The notes below the pieces were generated by a model, which was given only the letters and a program-made list of their open reading frames with translations, was not told where the DNA came from and ran no database searches. From the NCBI GenBank assembly GCA_964508715.1, contig CAZDUX010000005.1, positions 1 through 64,000 of the forward strand: a stretch of 64,000 nucleotides of DNA, in the 5' to 3' direction. Positions 15,397-23,966 of the stretch are shown piece by piece. The position numbers and the translations under genes are program-made. Position 1 is the first letter of the stretch, and each line of letters starts with the position of its first letter. Source of the stretch: JAKALX01 sp964508715 (GTDB lineage: Bacteria > Chloroflexota > Dehalococcoidia > Tepidiformales > Tepidiformaceae).

Positions 15397-18096
15397 ATGT
15401 CAACTCCCCCCCGAACCTCCGATGAAATCCGTGCCGCCTTCCTCACCTTCTTCCAGGAACGTGGCCATGTGCAGCTCCCGCCGTGGCCTCTCGTGCCCAT
15501 TGGCGACCCTACATCGCTCTTCACGAGCGCCGGTATGCAGCAATTCAAACCCATCTTCATGGGCGAACAACCAACTCCCGGCCCCCGTGCGACCACGGTC
15601 CAGCGCTGCTTCCGTACCACCGATATCGAAGAGGTTGGCGACCTCAGCCACTGCACCTGCTTCGAGATGCTTGGCAACTTCAGTTTCGGCGACTATTTCA
15701 AGCGCGATGCCATCCGCTTCGCCTGGGAGCTTCTCACCGAGGTCTACCAGATTCCGCCCGATCGCCTCCACGCCACCATCTACCTCGACGATGATGATTC
15801 CTACGGCTTCTGGCGCGAAGCCGGCATGCCCCACGACCAGATCCACCGGCGCGGTGAGGACCTGAACTACTGGTTCAGCTTCCCCAACGGCACACCCGGC
15901 GCCAGCGGCCCCTGTGGGCCCGACAGCGAGATCTACTACGACTTCTACCCCGAGCGTGGCATCGAAGACGCCCAGCTCCAAACAGACGCCTCCGGCAAGC
16001 CTGTCAAGGGTGTCGGCTACGATGACGAGCGCTTCCTCGAGATCTGGAACCTCGTCTTCATGCAGCTCTATCAGCACCCCGATGGCCACCGCGAGAACCT
16101 GCCCGCCCAGAACATCGATACGGGCAGCGGCCTCGAACGCGTCGCGTGCGTCCTCCAGGGCGTTCGCTCCGTCTTCGAGACCGATATCTTCCTTCCGATC
16201 CTCGAAGCGGCAGCTGCCGCGATGGGCGTTGCGTACGATACCGCCTCGCCGCAGCAGCAATATGTCATCCGTGCCATGTCCGAACACTGCCGCGCCGCCA
16301 CCCTCCTTGTCGGCGACGGTGTCGTCCCCAGCAACGAGGGCCGGGGCTACGTCCTTCGCCGCGTTCTTCGGCGCGCTATCTACCTCGCCCGCCGCGAGGG
16401 GGTGACAGAGCCATTCACCGCCCACCTTGCCGCCGCTGCCATCGACAAGCTCAGGGTGGGCTATCCGCATCTCGAGGAGAACCGGGCGTTCATAAGACGC
16501 GCCCTGGCTGCCGAGGAGGAGCGTTTCACCCGTACGCTCACCGCCGGCTCCTCCCGGCTCGAAGCACTCCTCGACCGCCTGCGCGAGGCTGGTTCCTCCA
16601 TCCTCCCCGGCGACGAGGCGTTCCTCCTCTACGACACCTTTGGCTTGCCCCGCGAACTTACCCGCGAAATCGCCGAGGCGGCCGGCTTCACCGTTGACGA
16701 CGCCGGTTTCGAGGCCGCGATGGAAGCCCAGCGTGCCCGCGCCCGGGAGCAGGGCAAGTTCCTGAAAGGCGAAGCTTCGCCCGTCATCCAGGCCCTGGGC
16801 GAGGAGCACTCCGCGTTTGTCGGCTATACGCACACCGAGGCCGATGCTCACATCGTTGCCATCCTCGCCGGCGGGCAGCTTCGGCAGACTGCCAGCGAAG
16901 GACAGGAGTGCGAGGTCATCCTCTCGACGACGCCCTTCTACCCCGAAGGTGGCGGCCAGATGGGCGACCGGGGGAACATCCGCACCCCTTCCGGCGTCTT
17001 TCTTGTCGAAGACACCCAGGCAAGCGGTGGCGCCATTGTCCATCGCGGCCGGGTTGTGGAGGGTGCAATTCGTGCGATCGAATGGGTTCAGGCCAGCGTC
17101 GATCTCGCCTGGCGCTCAGGAGCGGCCAGGAACCATACCGGGACCCACATCCTTCATGCAGCCCTCCGCACCATCCTCGGCACCCATGTGCGGCAGCAGG
17201 GCTCGCTCGTTACGCCCGAACGCCTCCGCTTCGATTTCACCCACCTCGAGCAGACACCACGGCCTGCCCTGGTCGAAGTCCAGCAACTCGCCAACGAGAA
17301 GATCCGCCACGACCTCGAGGTTCACTGGAGGACCACCGGCTACCGCCAGGCCGTCGAAGGTGGTGCCCTCGCTTTCTTCGGTGACAAGTACGGCGCTGAG
17401 GTTCGGGTCGTCGAAATCCGCGACAACCACGAGCTCTTCAGTGCCGAACTCTGTGGCGGGACCCACGTCCACCACACCGGCGAGATCGGCTTCGTCCACA
17501 TCCTTCGCGAGTCGGCAGTGGCCGCGGGAACGCGCCGCATTGAAGCCCTCACCGGCCGTGCCGCAGAAGCCCACCTCCTCGAGCAGCAAGAACGTATCGT
17601 CCGCATCGCCGACCGTCTCAATACCGCCCCCGCCGAAATCGAGGACCGTCTTGATGCGCTCCAGGCGGAACTCGACCGCCTCCGCAAACAGAACGAACAG
17701 CTTCAGCGCGTCCAGGGAGCTGCCCTCTCCGATGGTCTCGTCGATGGTGCCCTGCACGTTGCCGACAGCAACCTCGTCATCGCCCGGGTCGATGCTGGCT
17801 CCAACGATGCCCTCAAGGAGATCGCCGACCGTGTCCGCCAGGCGCTCGGCTCTGCCCTCGTCATCCTTGCCGCGAACATCGACGGCCGCCCGGCCTTCAT
17901 CATCGCCGCCACTCCCGACCTCATTGCTCGCGGCGTTCACGCCGGAAACCTCATCCGCGATGTCGCGAGAATCGCGGGTGGCGGAGGTGGTGGCCGCCCC
18001 GACATGGCCCAGGCGGGTGCCAAAGACGCCTCGAAACTCGACGAAGCCCTCGCCGAAGCGCGTAAGCTTGCGCTGGCGGCCCTCAACGCCGGATAG
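15397..18096 (+). CDS. alaS: Alanyl-tRNA synthetase
   Basis: 899 aa from the ATG at 15397. This is the family-like start (DEIRAAFLTFFQERGH follows); earlier in-frame starts at 15232 and 15352 would add 55 or 15 atypical residues. The catalytic class II core has LFTSAGMQQFKPIF. It is followed by the editing domain with zinc-site histidines in NHTGTHILHAALR and the cysteine/histidine of LCGGTHVHHTGEIG, and a C-terminal DHHA1-like domain. It charges tRNA-Ala and clears mis-charged Ser/Gly. It heads a plus-strand run reaching tgt. Confidence 0.95.
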   Translation: MSTPPRTSDEIRAAFLTFFQERGHVQLPPWPLVPIGDPTSLFTSAGMQQFKPIFMGEQPTPGPRATTVQRCFRTTDIEEVGDLSHCTCFEMLGNFSFGDYFKRDAIRFAWELLTEVYQIPPDRLHATIYLDDDDSYGFWREAGMPHDQIHRRGEDLNYWFSFPNGTPGASGPCGPDSEIYYDFYPERGIEDAQLQTDASGKPVKGVGYDDERFLEIWNLVFMQLYQHPDGHRENLPAQNIDTGSGLERVACVLQGVRSVFETDIFLPILEAAAAAMGVAYDTASPQQQYVIRAMSEHCRAATLLVGDGVVPSNEGRGYVLRRVLRRAIYLARREGVTEPFTAHLAAAAIDKLRVGYPHLEENRAFIRRALAAEEERFTRTLTAGSSRLEALLDRLREAGSSILPGDEAFLLYDTFGLPRELTREIAEAAGFTVDDAGFEAAMEAQRARAREQGKFLKGEASPVIQALGEEHSAFVGYTHTEADAHIVAILAGGQLRQTASEGQECEVILSTTPFYPEGGGQMGDRGNIRTPSGVFLVEDTQASGGAIVHRGRVVEGAIRAIEWVQASVDLAWRSGAARNHTGTHILHAALRTILGTHVRQQGSLVTPERLRFDFTHLEQTPRPALVEVQQLANEKIRHDLEVHWRTTGYRQAVEGGALAFFGDKYGAEVRVVEIRDNHELFSAELCGGTHVHHTGEIGFVHILRESAVAAGTRRIEALTGRAAEAHLLEQQERIVRIADRLNTAPAEIEDRLDALQAELDRLRKQNEQLQRVQGAALSDGLVDGALHVADSNLVIARVDAGSNDALKEIADRVRQALGSALVILAANIDGRPAFIIAATPDLIARGVHAGNLIRDVARIAGGGGGGRPDMAQAGAKDASKLDEALAEARKLALAALNAG

Positions 18097-18132
18097 CACC
18101 CCCTTCACACATCGCCCGGATGGCGTGAAGAG

Positions 18133-19734
18133 GTGACCAGCCCGCCGCCACATATCACGACGAACGGCAACGGCCACGTGGACCAACGCGACGACGATAC
18201 CTCCAGCCTCGCCAGCGTCATCCTCATCGACCGTCGAGAGGACATCGCCGGTGTTTGTGGCCGGGTTGATACAGCCCCCACGTTCGCCGTCGTTATTCAT
18301 GCCCCCGAAGGCAACCGGCAGCTCGCCACCGAGCTCGGTATTCGCCGCCTCCAGCGGCACGTGGAAGAGAGCGGCAAGGTCATCGCCATCGCTACACCCA
18401 ACGTCGCCCTCGCTGGCCGTGCCCGCCAGGCGGGGATCCCCGTGGCTCGGCGGCCCGAGCATGTCCGCTGGGACTCTGGCGGCCGCCGCGTTATCCGTAT
18501 CGCTGGTCGCAGCTTCGCCACGCCCCGTGTTGGCCGCTACATCCAGGCTGCTGTCATCCTCGCTATCGCCCTCATCTTCGTTATCCTCACCGTCACCATG
18601 GCGCCGTCAGCTACGGTTGTCGCCTACCCACCCACCGAGACGCTCTCGAAGACGGTCACCATCACCGCGAGTGCCGAAAAGAACGATATCGATCTCGACA
18701 ACCTCGTGGTTCCCGCCCGCAACGTTACGTCGAAGGAACGCGTAACCCTCGCCATCAGGACCACCGGTGCCGTCTCCGTTGGCACTCAGCCGGCCAAAGT
18801 GGGCGTTGCGATCACGAATCCCACCACCAGGGACATAAATCTCAAGGAAGGTGCTGTCCTCCTCGCCGGGCCGGCGTTCATCCCCTTCCTGCTCGATCGT
18901 GACACGGTCGTCCCCGCAGGGAAGACCGTCACCCAGTCGGCCACGGCGCAGGATATGGGCGTGAAGGGCAACGTCGCCGCCAACACCGTCACTGGCTGGC
19001 TCGATGAGACACTCCGCGTCCTCGAGCTCACGAATCCCGAACCTGCCAGCGGGGGTGCCAACGAAGACCGGCCCGCCGTGGACGCCCAGGATATCCTCGA
19101 CATCAAGCAGCTCGCCCAGGGCCTTCAGAGCTCCGACTCCGTCAAGCGCACCCTCCTTACCGCCCGCCCCCACGATGCTGTCTTCCTCCGCACCGCCGAG
19201 ACCAGCATCGAATTCGCGGATCCGCTTACACCCGCCGGCAGCCCGGCCGACCTCCTGCTCCTCGATGTCGATGTCACCGTCAAGGCCCTCGCGGTTCTCG
19301 AAGGCACCCTCGATGAGCTTGCCCGGAGAGTCCTTCGTGTCGATCAGGGTATCGGCGAATTCGTACCCGGCACCGTGAGTGCCGTTGAAACGGGCGCTCG
19401 CCAGGTTGATACGACAACCGGCACCATCAAGACCGAGCTCGTCCTCCAGGGTGAATTCGCCCGGAATGTCACCCGCGATGACCTTCGCGACAGCGTTCTT
19501 GGTAAGAGCGAGGATTCCGCAAGATCGACCCTCGCCGAGAGGTATGGTATTCAGGATGCGGACGTCAGCGTCTCGCCCGGCTGGATGCCGTGGCTCCCGC
19601 GCTTCGGCTTCCGAGTGAGCGTAGAACTCCGTAGCCGGTCCGCCGAGGACGCGAATGCCAGCAAGGGCACGCCGAAGAATGCCGCCACCGCCACCCCGGC
19701 CAGTTCAGCAACATCGCCGGCTCCTCGCCCTTGA
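18133..19734 (+). CDS. Single-pass membrane protein, baseplate J-like family of Chloroflexota
   Basis: A 533-aa protein starting with GTG; a CTTCA/TGAAG inverted repeat (18105-18130) overlaps its ribosome-binding region. Residues 25-120 form a globular domain resembling the N-terminal domain common in Chloroflexota/Actinobacteria, with RARQAGIPVARRPEHVRW. One membrane helix lies near 135-157. The rest is a beta-rich outer segment and a low-complexity Thr/Ser/Pro tail. Similar proteins are annotated as baseplate J-like. Its place between alaS and ruvX suggests a cell-envelope role, but function is unknown and I do not take it as a phage part. Confidence 0.6.
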   Translation: MTSPPPHITTNGNGHVDQRDDDTSSLASVILIDRREDIAGVCGRVDTAPTFAVVIHAPEGNRQLATELGIRRLQRHVEESGKVIAIATPNVALAGRARQAGIPVARRPEHVRWDSGGRRVIRIAGRSFATPRVGRYIQAAVILAIALIFVILTVTMAPSATVVAYPPTETLSKTVTITASAEKNDIDLDNLVVPARNVTSKERVTLAIRTTGAVSVGTQPAKVGVAITNPTTRDINLKEGAVLLAGPAFIPFLLDRDTVVPAGKTVTQSATAQDMGVKGNVAANTVTGWLDETLRVLELTNPEPASGGANEDRPAVDAQDILDIKQLAQGLQSSDSVKRTLLTARPHDAVFLRTAETSIEFADPLTPAGSPADLLLLDVDVTVKALAVLEGTLDELARRVLRVDQGIGEFVPGTVSAVETGARQVDTTTGTIKTELVLQGEFARNVTRDDLRDSVLGKSEDSARSTLAERYGIQDADVSVSPGWMPWLPRFGFRVSVELRSRSAEDANASKGTPKNAATATPASSATSPAPRP

Positions 19735-20131
19735 CCCTGGCGAGCGGCGTATTGGTGTGGCCGTGAGCGACGAACTCGGGCTCTATGCCCATCCGCGGCC
19801 CGCCATCCTCGTCACTGCGCGTGTGAATGTGGTCGAGGTAATCGCCCGCCTCGTTGCAGACGAGCAGGCCGCCGAGGTCGTTGTCGGCCTCCCGCTCTCG
19901 ATGTCTGGCCTCGAATCCGCCCAGACCGCGACCGCGCACGCCTTCGCCAACCGCCTCCGCGAGCACCTCGATGTCCCCGTCACCGAGTGGGATGAGCGCC
20001 TGAGCTCTGTCGAGGCTGAGCGTCAGCTCAAGGGCCCCCGGCGCCGATCGGGTGAACTCGATTCTGCCGCCGCCAGCCTGGTCCTCCAGGCCGTTCTCGA
20101 TAGCCGCCGTCGTGGGGTGCACTCCGGATGA
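19655..20131 (+). CDS. ruvX: Holliday junction resolvase-like nuclease RuvX/YqgF
   Basis: A 158-aa protein with the RNase H-like fold motifs: LALDPGERRIGVAVSDELG (first catalytic aspartate about residue 27), VVGLPLSMSG, WDERLSS (second acidic site) and ELDSAAASLVLQAVLD (last aspartate). YqgF proteins process pre-16S rRNA and have been linked to Holliday junction resolution. The start at 19655 has GAGGA upstream but overlaps the previous gene by 80 bases; an ATG at 19679 is the alternative. The stop overlaps the mltG start (ATGA). Confidence 0.9.
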   Translation: MPARARRRMPPPPPRPVQQHRRLLALDPGERRIGVAVSDELGLYAHPRPAILVTARVNVVEVIARLVADEQAAEVVVGLPLSMSGLESAQTATAHAFANRLREHLDVPVTEWDERLSSVEAERQLKGPRRRSGELDSAAASLVLQAVLDSRRRGVHSG

Positions 20132-21222
20132 TCATCTCGAAGCTCGGGATCGCTGCTGCAGCTATCGTCATCGCGGTCGTCCTTGGTGCCGCCTATGGCA
20201 TTGCCCGGACCCCCGGCGATGTCCTGGGTGGCGATATCATCGCCCCCCATGGTGCGGGCACTCCCGGCCCCGAGGTGAGCTATTCGTTGCCGAAGGGGCG
20301 CTCGGCCGCCGAAGTCGGCTCCGACCTCGAGAAACTCGGCATCATCCGGTCCGGCCGCCAGTTCGAGCTCCTCGTCAGCCTCATGGGCGTCCAGGACAAG
20401 CTCAGCGCCGGCGACTACACCCTCCAGAAGGACTCCTCCGCCGCCAGTGTCGTCAATCAGCTCACCGTCAAGGAATCGGTCCCCGTTCTCAAGGTCACCT
20501 TCCCCGAAGGGATTCGCGTCGAGGAGATGGCCGTCCTCGCCGAGAAGGCCGGGTTCGGGAGCCAGCAGCAGTTCCTCGACGCGCTCGAGGCCGCGGTCCC
20601 ACCCGCCGAAATTGCCGCCGATGCCCCCGCCGAGGGTGCAAATCCCGGCTATCGGCTGCAGGGCTTTCTCTTCCCGGATACCTATATCCTGCCCGCCGGC
20701 TCCACTCCCGGGCAGCTCATCGACCTGATGCTCAGGACCTTCGTCAAGCGCTTCACACCCGAGCTTCGAGCCGCCGCAAAGGCGCATGGCCTCTCCGTCC
20801 TCCAGGCGGTTACCCTCGCCTCCATCGTCGAGCGCGAAGCTGTCCTCGCAGAGGAGCGGCCGATCATCGCGAGCGTCTTCTACAACCGCCTCGCAAACAA
20901 CGACCTGCTCGGGGCCGACCCGACGGTTCAATTTGCCGTCGCCCTGAAGCCCGAGAATGTCGCGAAGTTCGGCTACTGGAAGAAGGAACTCACCATCGAC
21001 GACCTGGCGATCAACTCGCCCTACAACACGCGCCTCCTTCCCGGCCTCCCGCCGGGGCCCATCACCAACCCCGGCCTTGCCTCGCTCGAGGCAGTCGCCA
21101 ACCCGGCCACCACCAGGTACTACTACTTCGTCGCCGACTCGAAGAAGAACGATGGCTCCCATGTCTTCGCCGAAACCTTCGAGCAGCACCAGCAGAACAT
21201 CCGGCAGTACGGCGCACCATGA
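20128..21222 (+). CDS. mltG: Endolytic murein transglycosylase MltG
   Basis: A 364-aa protein with one N-terminal membrane helix (residues 5-25), a LysM-like segment and the YceG domain. Signature strings are LQGFLFPDTY, ASIVEREAV with the catalytic glutamate, ASVFYNRL and SPYNTRLLPGLPPGPI, followed by the YYYFVAD end. MltG cuts nascent peptidoglycan strands at the membrane and so sets glycan length. The ruvX-mltG-aroE order, with 4-base overlaps on both sides, indicates one transcript. Confidence 0.93.
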   Translation: MIISKLGIAAAAIVIAVVLGAAYGIARTPGDVLGGDIIAPHGAGTPGPEVSYSLPKGRSAAEVGSDLEKLGIIRSGRQFELLVSLMGVQDKLSAGDYTLQKDSSAASVVNQLTVKESVPVLKVTFPEGIRVEEMAVLAEKAGFGSQQQFLDALEAAVPPAEIAADAPAEGANPGYRLQGFLFPDTYILPAGSTPGQLIDLMLRTFVKRFTPELRAAAKAHGLSVLQAVTLASIVEREAVLAEERPIIASVFYNRLANNDLLGADPTVQFAVALKPENVAKFGYWKKELTIDDLAINSPYNTRLLPGLPPGPITNPGLASLEAVANPATTRYYYFVADSKKNDGSHVFAETFEQHQQNIRQYGAP

Positions 21223-22070
21223 CGCGCCTGGCGGGTATCATCGGCCACCCTGTCGCGCATTCCCTTTCGCCTGTCTTCCAGGGAGCGGCCTTTCGCGCCT
21301 CTGGCCTCGATGTTGCCTACGAGTACTGGGACACTCCACCTGACGCGCTCGCGGGCCGGCTCGTCAGCCTCCGCGCCCCGGGCTATCTCGGGGCGAACGT
21401 CACTATCCCCCACAAGGAAGCTGTCATTCCGCTTCTCGATGAACTCGGCGACCAGAGCGCTCGCGTCGGTGCCGTCAACACCATCGTCAACCGCTCGGGC
21501 CGCCTCTTCGGTTTCAATACCGATGGTGGGGGCTTCGTTGCGGCTCTGCGCACAGAAGCCAGCTTCGAACCATCCGGGCGCGCATTCCTCCTCATTGGCG
21601 CCGGTGGAGCTGCCCGGGGCATCGCCTTCGCCCTTGCGGAGGCCAGGGCGGCCCGCATCGATATCTGGAACCGCAGCCCCGAGCGCGCGGCCCGTCTCGC
21701 CGAGGCCGTTAGCGCGGCAGGAGCTCACGCCGCCGCGGTCCCCTCACTCGACGTACGGGGGTACGATTGCATCGTGAACTGTACCTCCGTGGGCATGCAT
21801 GGTGGCGGCGCCGAGGCCGCATCTCCCTGCGACTTTGAAGGTGCGCGCCCTGCCACGCTCGCCGTCGACATCGTGTACGTTCCCGAGCGCACCCCGTTCC
21901 TCATCGAGGCTGAACGGTACGGTCTCAGGACCCTGGGCGGTCTCCCAATGCTCATCTACCAGGGCGCCCTTGCCTTCGAACTCTGGACAGGCGCCCGCGC
22001 GCCGATAGAAATCATGTTCGAAGCCGCCCGCAGCGAACTCCATCGAAGACAGGCCGGAGGCCGGCAATGA
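21219..22070 (+). CDS. aroE: Shikimate dehydrogenase
   Basis: 283 aa from an ATG that overlaps the mltG stop. Substrate-site motifs are IGHPVAHSLSP, the catalytic lysine in NVTIPHKEAV and the aspartate in GFNTDGGGF. The NADP-binding fold has LIGAGGAARGIAFAL followed by NRSPERA, an arrangement typical of NADPH use. The C-terminus has LGGLPMLIYQGALAFELWTG. It reduces 3-dehydroshikimate to shikimate and sits in a partial aromatic-amino-acid operon with aroC and the aroK-aroB fusion. Confidence 0.95.
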   Translation: MTRLAGIIGHPVAHSLSPVFQGAAFRASGLDVAYEYWDTPPDALAGRLVSLRAPGYLGANVTIPHKEAVIPLLDELGDQSARVGAVNTIVNRSGRLFGFNTDGGGFVAALRTEASFEPSGRAFLLIGAGGAARGIAFALAEARAARIDIWNRSPERAARLAEAVSAAGAHAAAVPSLDVRGYDCIVNCTSVGMHGGGAEAASPCDFEGARPATLAVDIVYVPERTPFLIEAERYGLRTLGGLPMLIYQGALAFELWTGARAPIEIMFEAARSELHRRQAGGRQ

Positions 22071-22104
22071 CACCGGCACTTCGCACCCGGCACTCAGCAC
22101 GCAC

Positions 22105-22773
22105 ATGATCGTCGTCGGCTCCATCCTCACACTCGCGCTTTTCGTCTTTGTCGGCTGGGCAGTCTCGGCCGAGATGTTCCAGCATCGTGCATGGCGCCGC
22201 CGTGTCGAATCCGGCGATATCGACATTGTCGGCGCCCTCATCGAAGAGGCACTTGCAAGCTGGCGGCGCGCACGCCCACCGAAGGGCACGGGTGCCTCCC
22301 TCTGGTCCGCCATCCAGGGCGCGCAGCTCATCGCAGTTGCCCAGGACTCCGCGACGCTCTCTACCTCTGCGGACCCCGAGTTCCGCAGCGAAGGCGGGCA
22401 GCGCGTCCAGGTTGCCACCGCGCTGGACTCCGCGGTTGCCGCTGCCGCAAAGCTCACCGACATGATCATGTACGATGTTCCCAACCTTCGCCTCGGACAC
22501 GTCCGTGTCGATGTCTACTCCACCTTCACTTCTTCCGATGGCGCACCCGTGCAACAACCGATCCTGACGACGACCGCCGACCGCCACGTTGCCGACGAGC
22601 TGACGTGGGAAGCGCTCACCCCCGCTGAGATCCTCGGGCGTTTCGAAACAATCTTCGAGCGCAGCGCTTCCGGCCAGCCCGTTGCTATCACCCTGCCCCC
22701 AATCGAAGGGACGCCGCCAAAACCAACCGAGCAGGCCGCCGCGGAGTTTGCCGCTGAACAGGAGGGGCACTGA
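22105..22773 (+). CDS. Membrane-anchored protein of unknown function
   Basis: A 222-aa protein not recognised by eye. It has one N-terminal membrane helix (residues 2-23), a basic stretch (HRAWRRR), a helical middle (about 35-130) with a run of alanines near ALDSAVAAAAKLTD, and a C-terminal third ending in an acidic, alanine-rich tail. It lies between aroE and aroC, and its stop shares a base with the aroC ATG, so it is translated with the shikimate genes. No enzyme motif, cysteine pair or nucleotide-binding motif is visible. Confidence 0.7.
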   Translation: MIVVGSILTLALFVFVGWAVSAEMFQHRAWRRRVESGDIDIVGALIEEALASWRRARPPKGTGASLWSAIQGAQLIAVAQDSATLSTSADPEFRSEGGQRVQVATALDSAVAAAAKLTDMIMYDVPNLRLGHVRVDVYSTFTSSDGAPVQQPILTTTADRHVADELTWEALTPAEILGRFETIFERSASGQPVAITLPPIEGTPPKPTEQAAAEFAAEQEGH

Positions 22774-23951
22774 TGGGTCAGTTCCGCTGGCTCACTGCTG
22801 GCGAAAGCCACGGCAAAGGCCTCACCATGGTCATCGAGGGCCTTCCCTCTGGAGTGCCTCTCTCTGAGGCGGACATCGCGCCTCACCTCGCCCGGCGCCA
22901 GGGCGGCTACGGCCGCGGCGGCCGCATGAAAATCGAAAAAGACCACGCCGAGATCACTGCTGGCGTCCGCCACGGTCTCACCCTCGGCTCCCCGGTCGCC
23001 CTCTGGATCCAGAACCGTGATTGGGTGAACTGGACTGAGAAGATGGCTATCGAGCCCGTCGAAACCGAAATCGAACGGGTCACCCGCCTCCGTCCCGGCC
23101 ACGCCGACCTTCCCGGTGCCATCAAGTACGACTTCGACGATGTCCGGAACGTCCTCGAACGCGCCAGTGCCCGCGAAACGGCCGCCCGTGTTGCCGTGGG
23201 CGCCGTCGCCCGCCGCTTCCTCGCCGAGTTTGGTGTCGCTTTCTACAGCCACACCCTTTCGATCGCTGATGTCTATGCTGATGTTCCCGCACAGGTTGAC
23301 TGGGAGGCCGTCGAGGAAAGCCCGGTCCGGTGCGCCGACCCGGCCGCCGCAGAGCGCATGGTCAAAGCCATCAACGCGGCAAAGCCCCAAGGCGACACTG
23401 TTGGCGGCGAAGTCGAAGTCCGTGTAGCCGGTATCCCTCTTGGCCTCGGCAGCCACGTTCACTGGGACCGGAAGCTCGACGGCCGCATTGCCCAGGCCAT
23501 CTGCAGCATCAACGCATTCAAGGCGGTCGGCTTCGGCGCGGGCTTCGAAGGCGCCCATCTCCGCGGCTCCCAGGTACACGATGTCATCCTCCCCGTGGGG
23601 CAATGGCGTGGCCTCCCGTGGCGGCATGCCACCAACAACCATGGTGGCATCGAGGGCGGCATGAGCACTGGTGAGGAGATCATCGTCCGTGCCGCTGTCA
23701 AGCCGATTCCCACCCTCGCCCATCCCCTCCCCTCTGTCGACCTCGAAACGGGCGAGGAGGTGTTGGCGCATTACGAGCGCAGCGACGTCTGTGTCGTCCC
23801 GGCCGCGGGCGTTGTCGCCGAGGCCATGGTTGCCACCGTCCTTGCCGACGCCTGGCTCGAGAAATTTGGCGGCGATTCCCTTGCCGAGACGCGCTCCAAC
23901 TACGAGCACTACATGGCCGAAATGATGCCCCCGCGCGCTCGCCGCGAGTAG
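22773..23951 (+). CDS. aroC: Chorismate synthase
   Basis: A 392-aa enzyme with all family signatures: the N-terminal GESHGKGLTMVIEGLPSG, RRQGGYGRGGRM, RPGHADLPGAIKY with the conserved histidine, ARETAARVAVGAVARRFL, and the C-terminal GGIEGGMSTGEEIIVRAAVKPI. It makes chorismate from EPSP using reduced FMN. It overlaps the preceding gene by one base and precedes the aroK-aroB fusion by 15 bases. Confidence 0.96.
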   Translation: MGQFRWLTAGESHGKGLTMVIEGLPSGVPLSEADIAPHLARRQGGYGRGGRMKIEKDHAEITAGVRHGLTLGSPVALWIQNRDWVNWTEKMAIEPVETEIERVTRLRPGHADLPGAIKYDFDDVRNVLERASARETAARVAVGAVARRFLAEFGVAFYSHTLSIADVYADVPAQVDWEAVEESPVRCADPAAAERMVKAINAAKPQGDTVGGEVEVRVAGIPLGLGSHVHWDRKLDGRIAQAICSINAFKAVGFGAGFEGAHLRGSQVHDVILPVGQWRGLPWRHATNNHGGIEGGMSTGEEIIVRAAVKPIPTLAHPLPSVDLETGEEVLAHYERSDVCVVPAAGVVAEAMVATVLADAWLEKFGGDSLAETRSNYEHYMAEMMPPRARRE

Positions 23952-23966
23952 GAAGGCGACACCAAC

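Noticed and set aside
15220..15397. T-box riboswitch before alaS
   Set aside because: No GGUGGNACCGCG-like sequence or antiterminator/terminator pair with a T run could be seen.
18133..19734. Prophage or contractile-injection component, suggested by baseplate-J-like similarity
   Set aside because: It is a single membrane protein within a housekeeping operon, with no tail, sheath or capsid genes nearby.
20052..21218. N-terminal extension of the aroE frame
   Set aside because: The bases overlap ruvX and mltG in another frame; the family start is the ATG at 21219.
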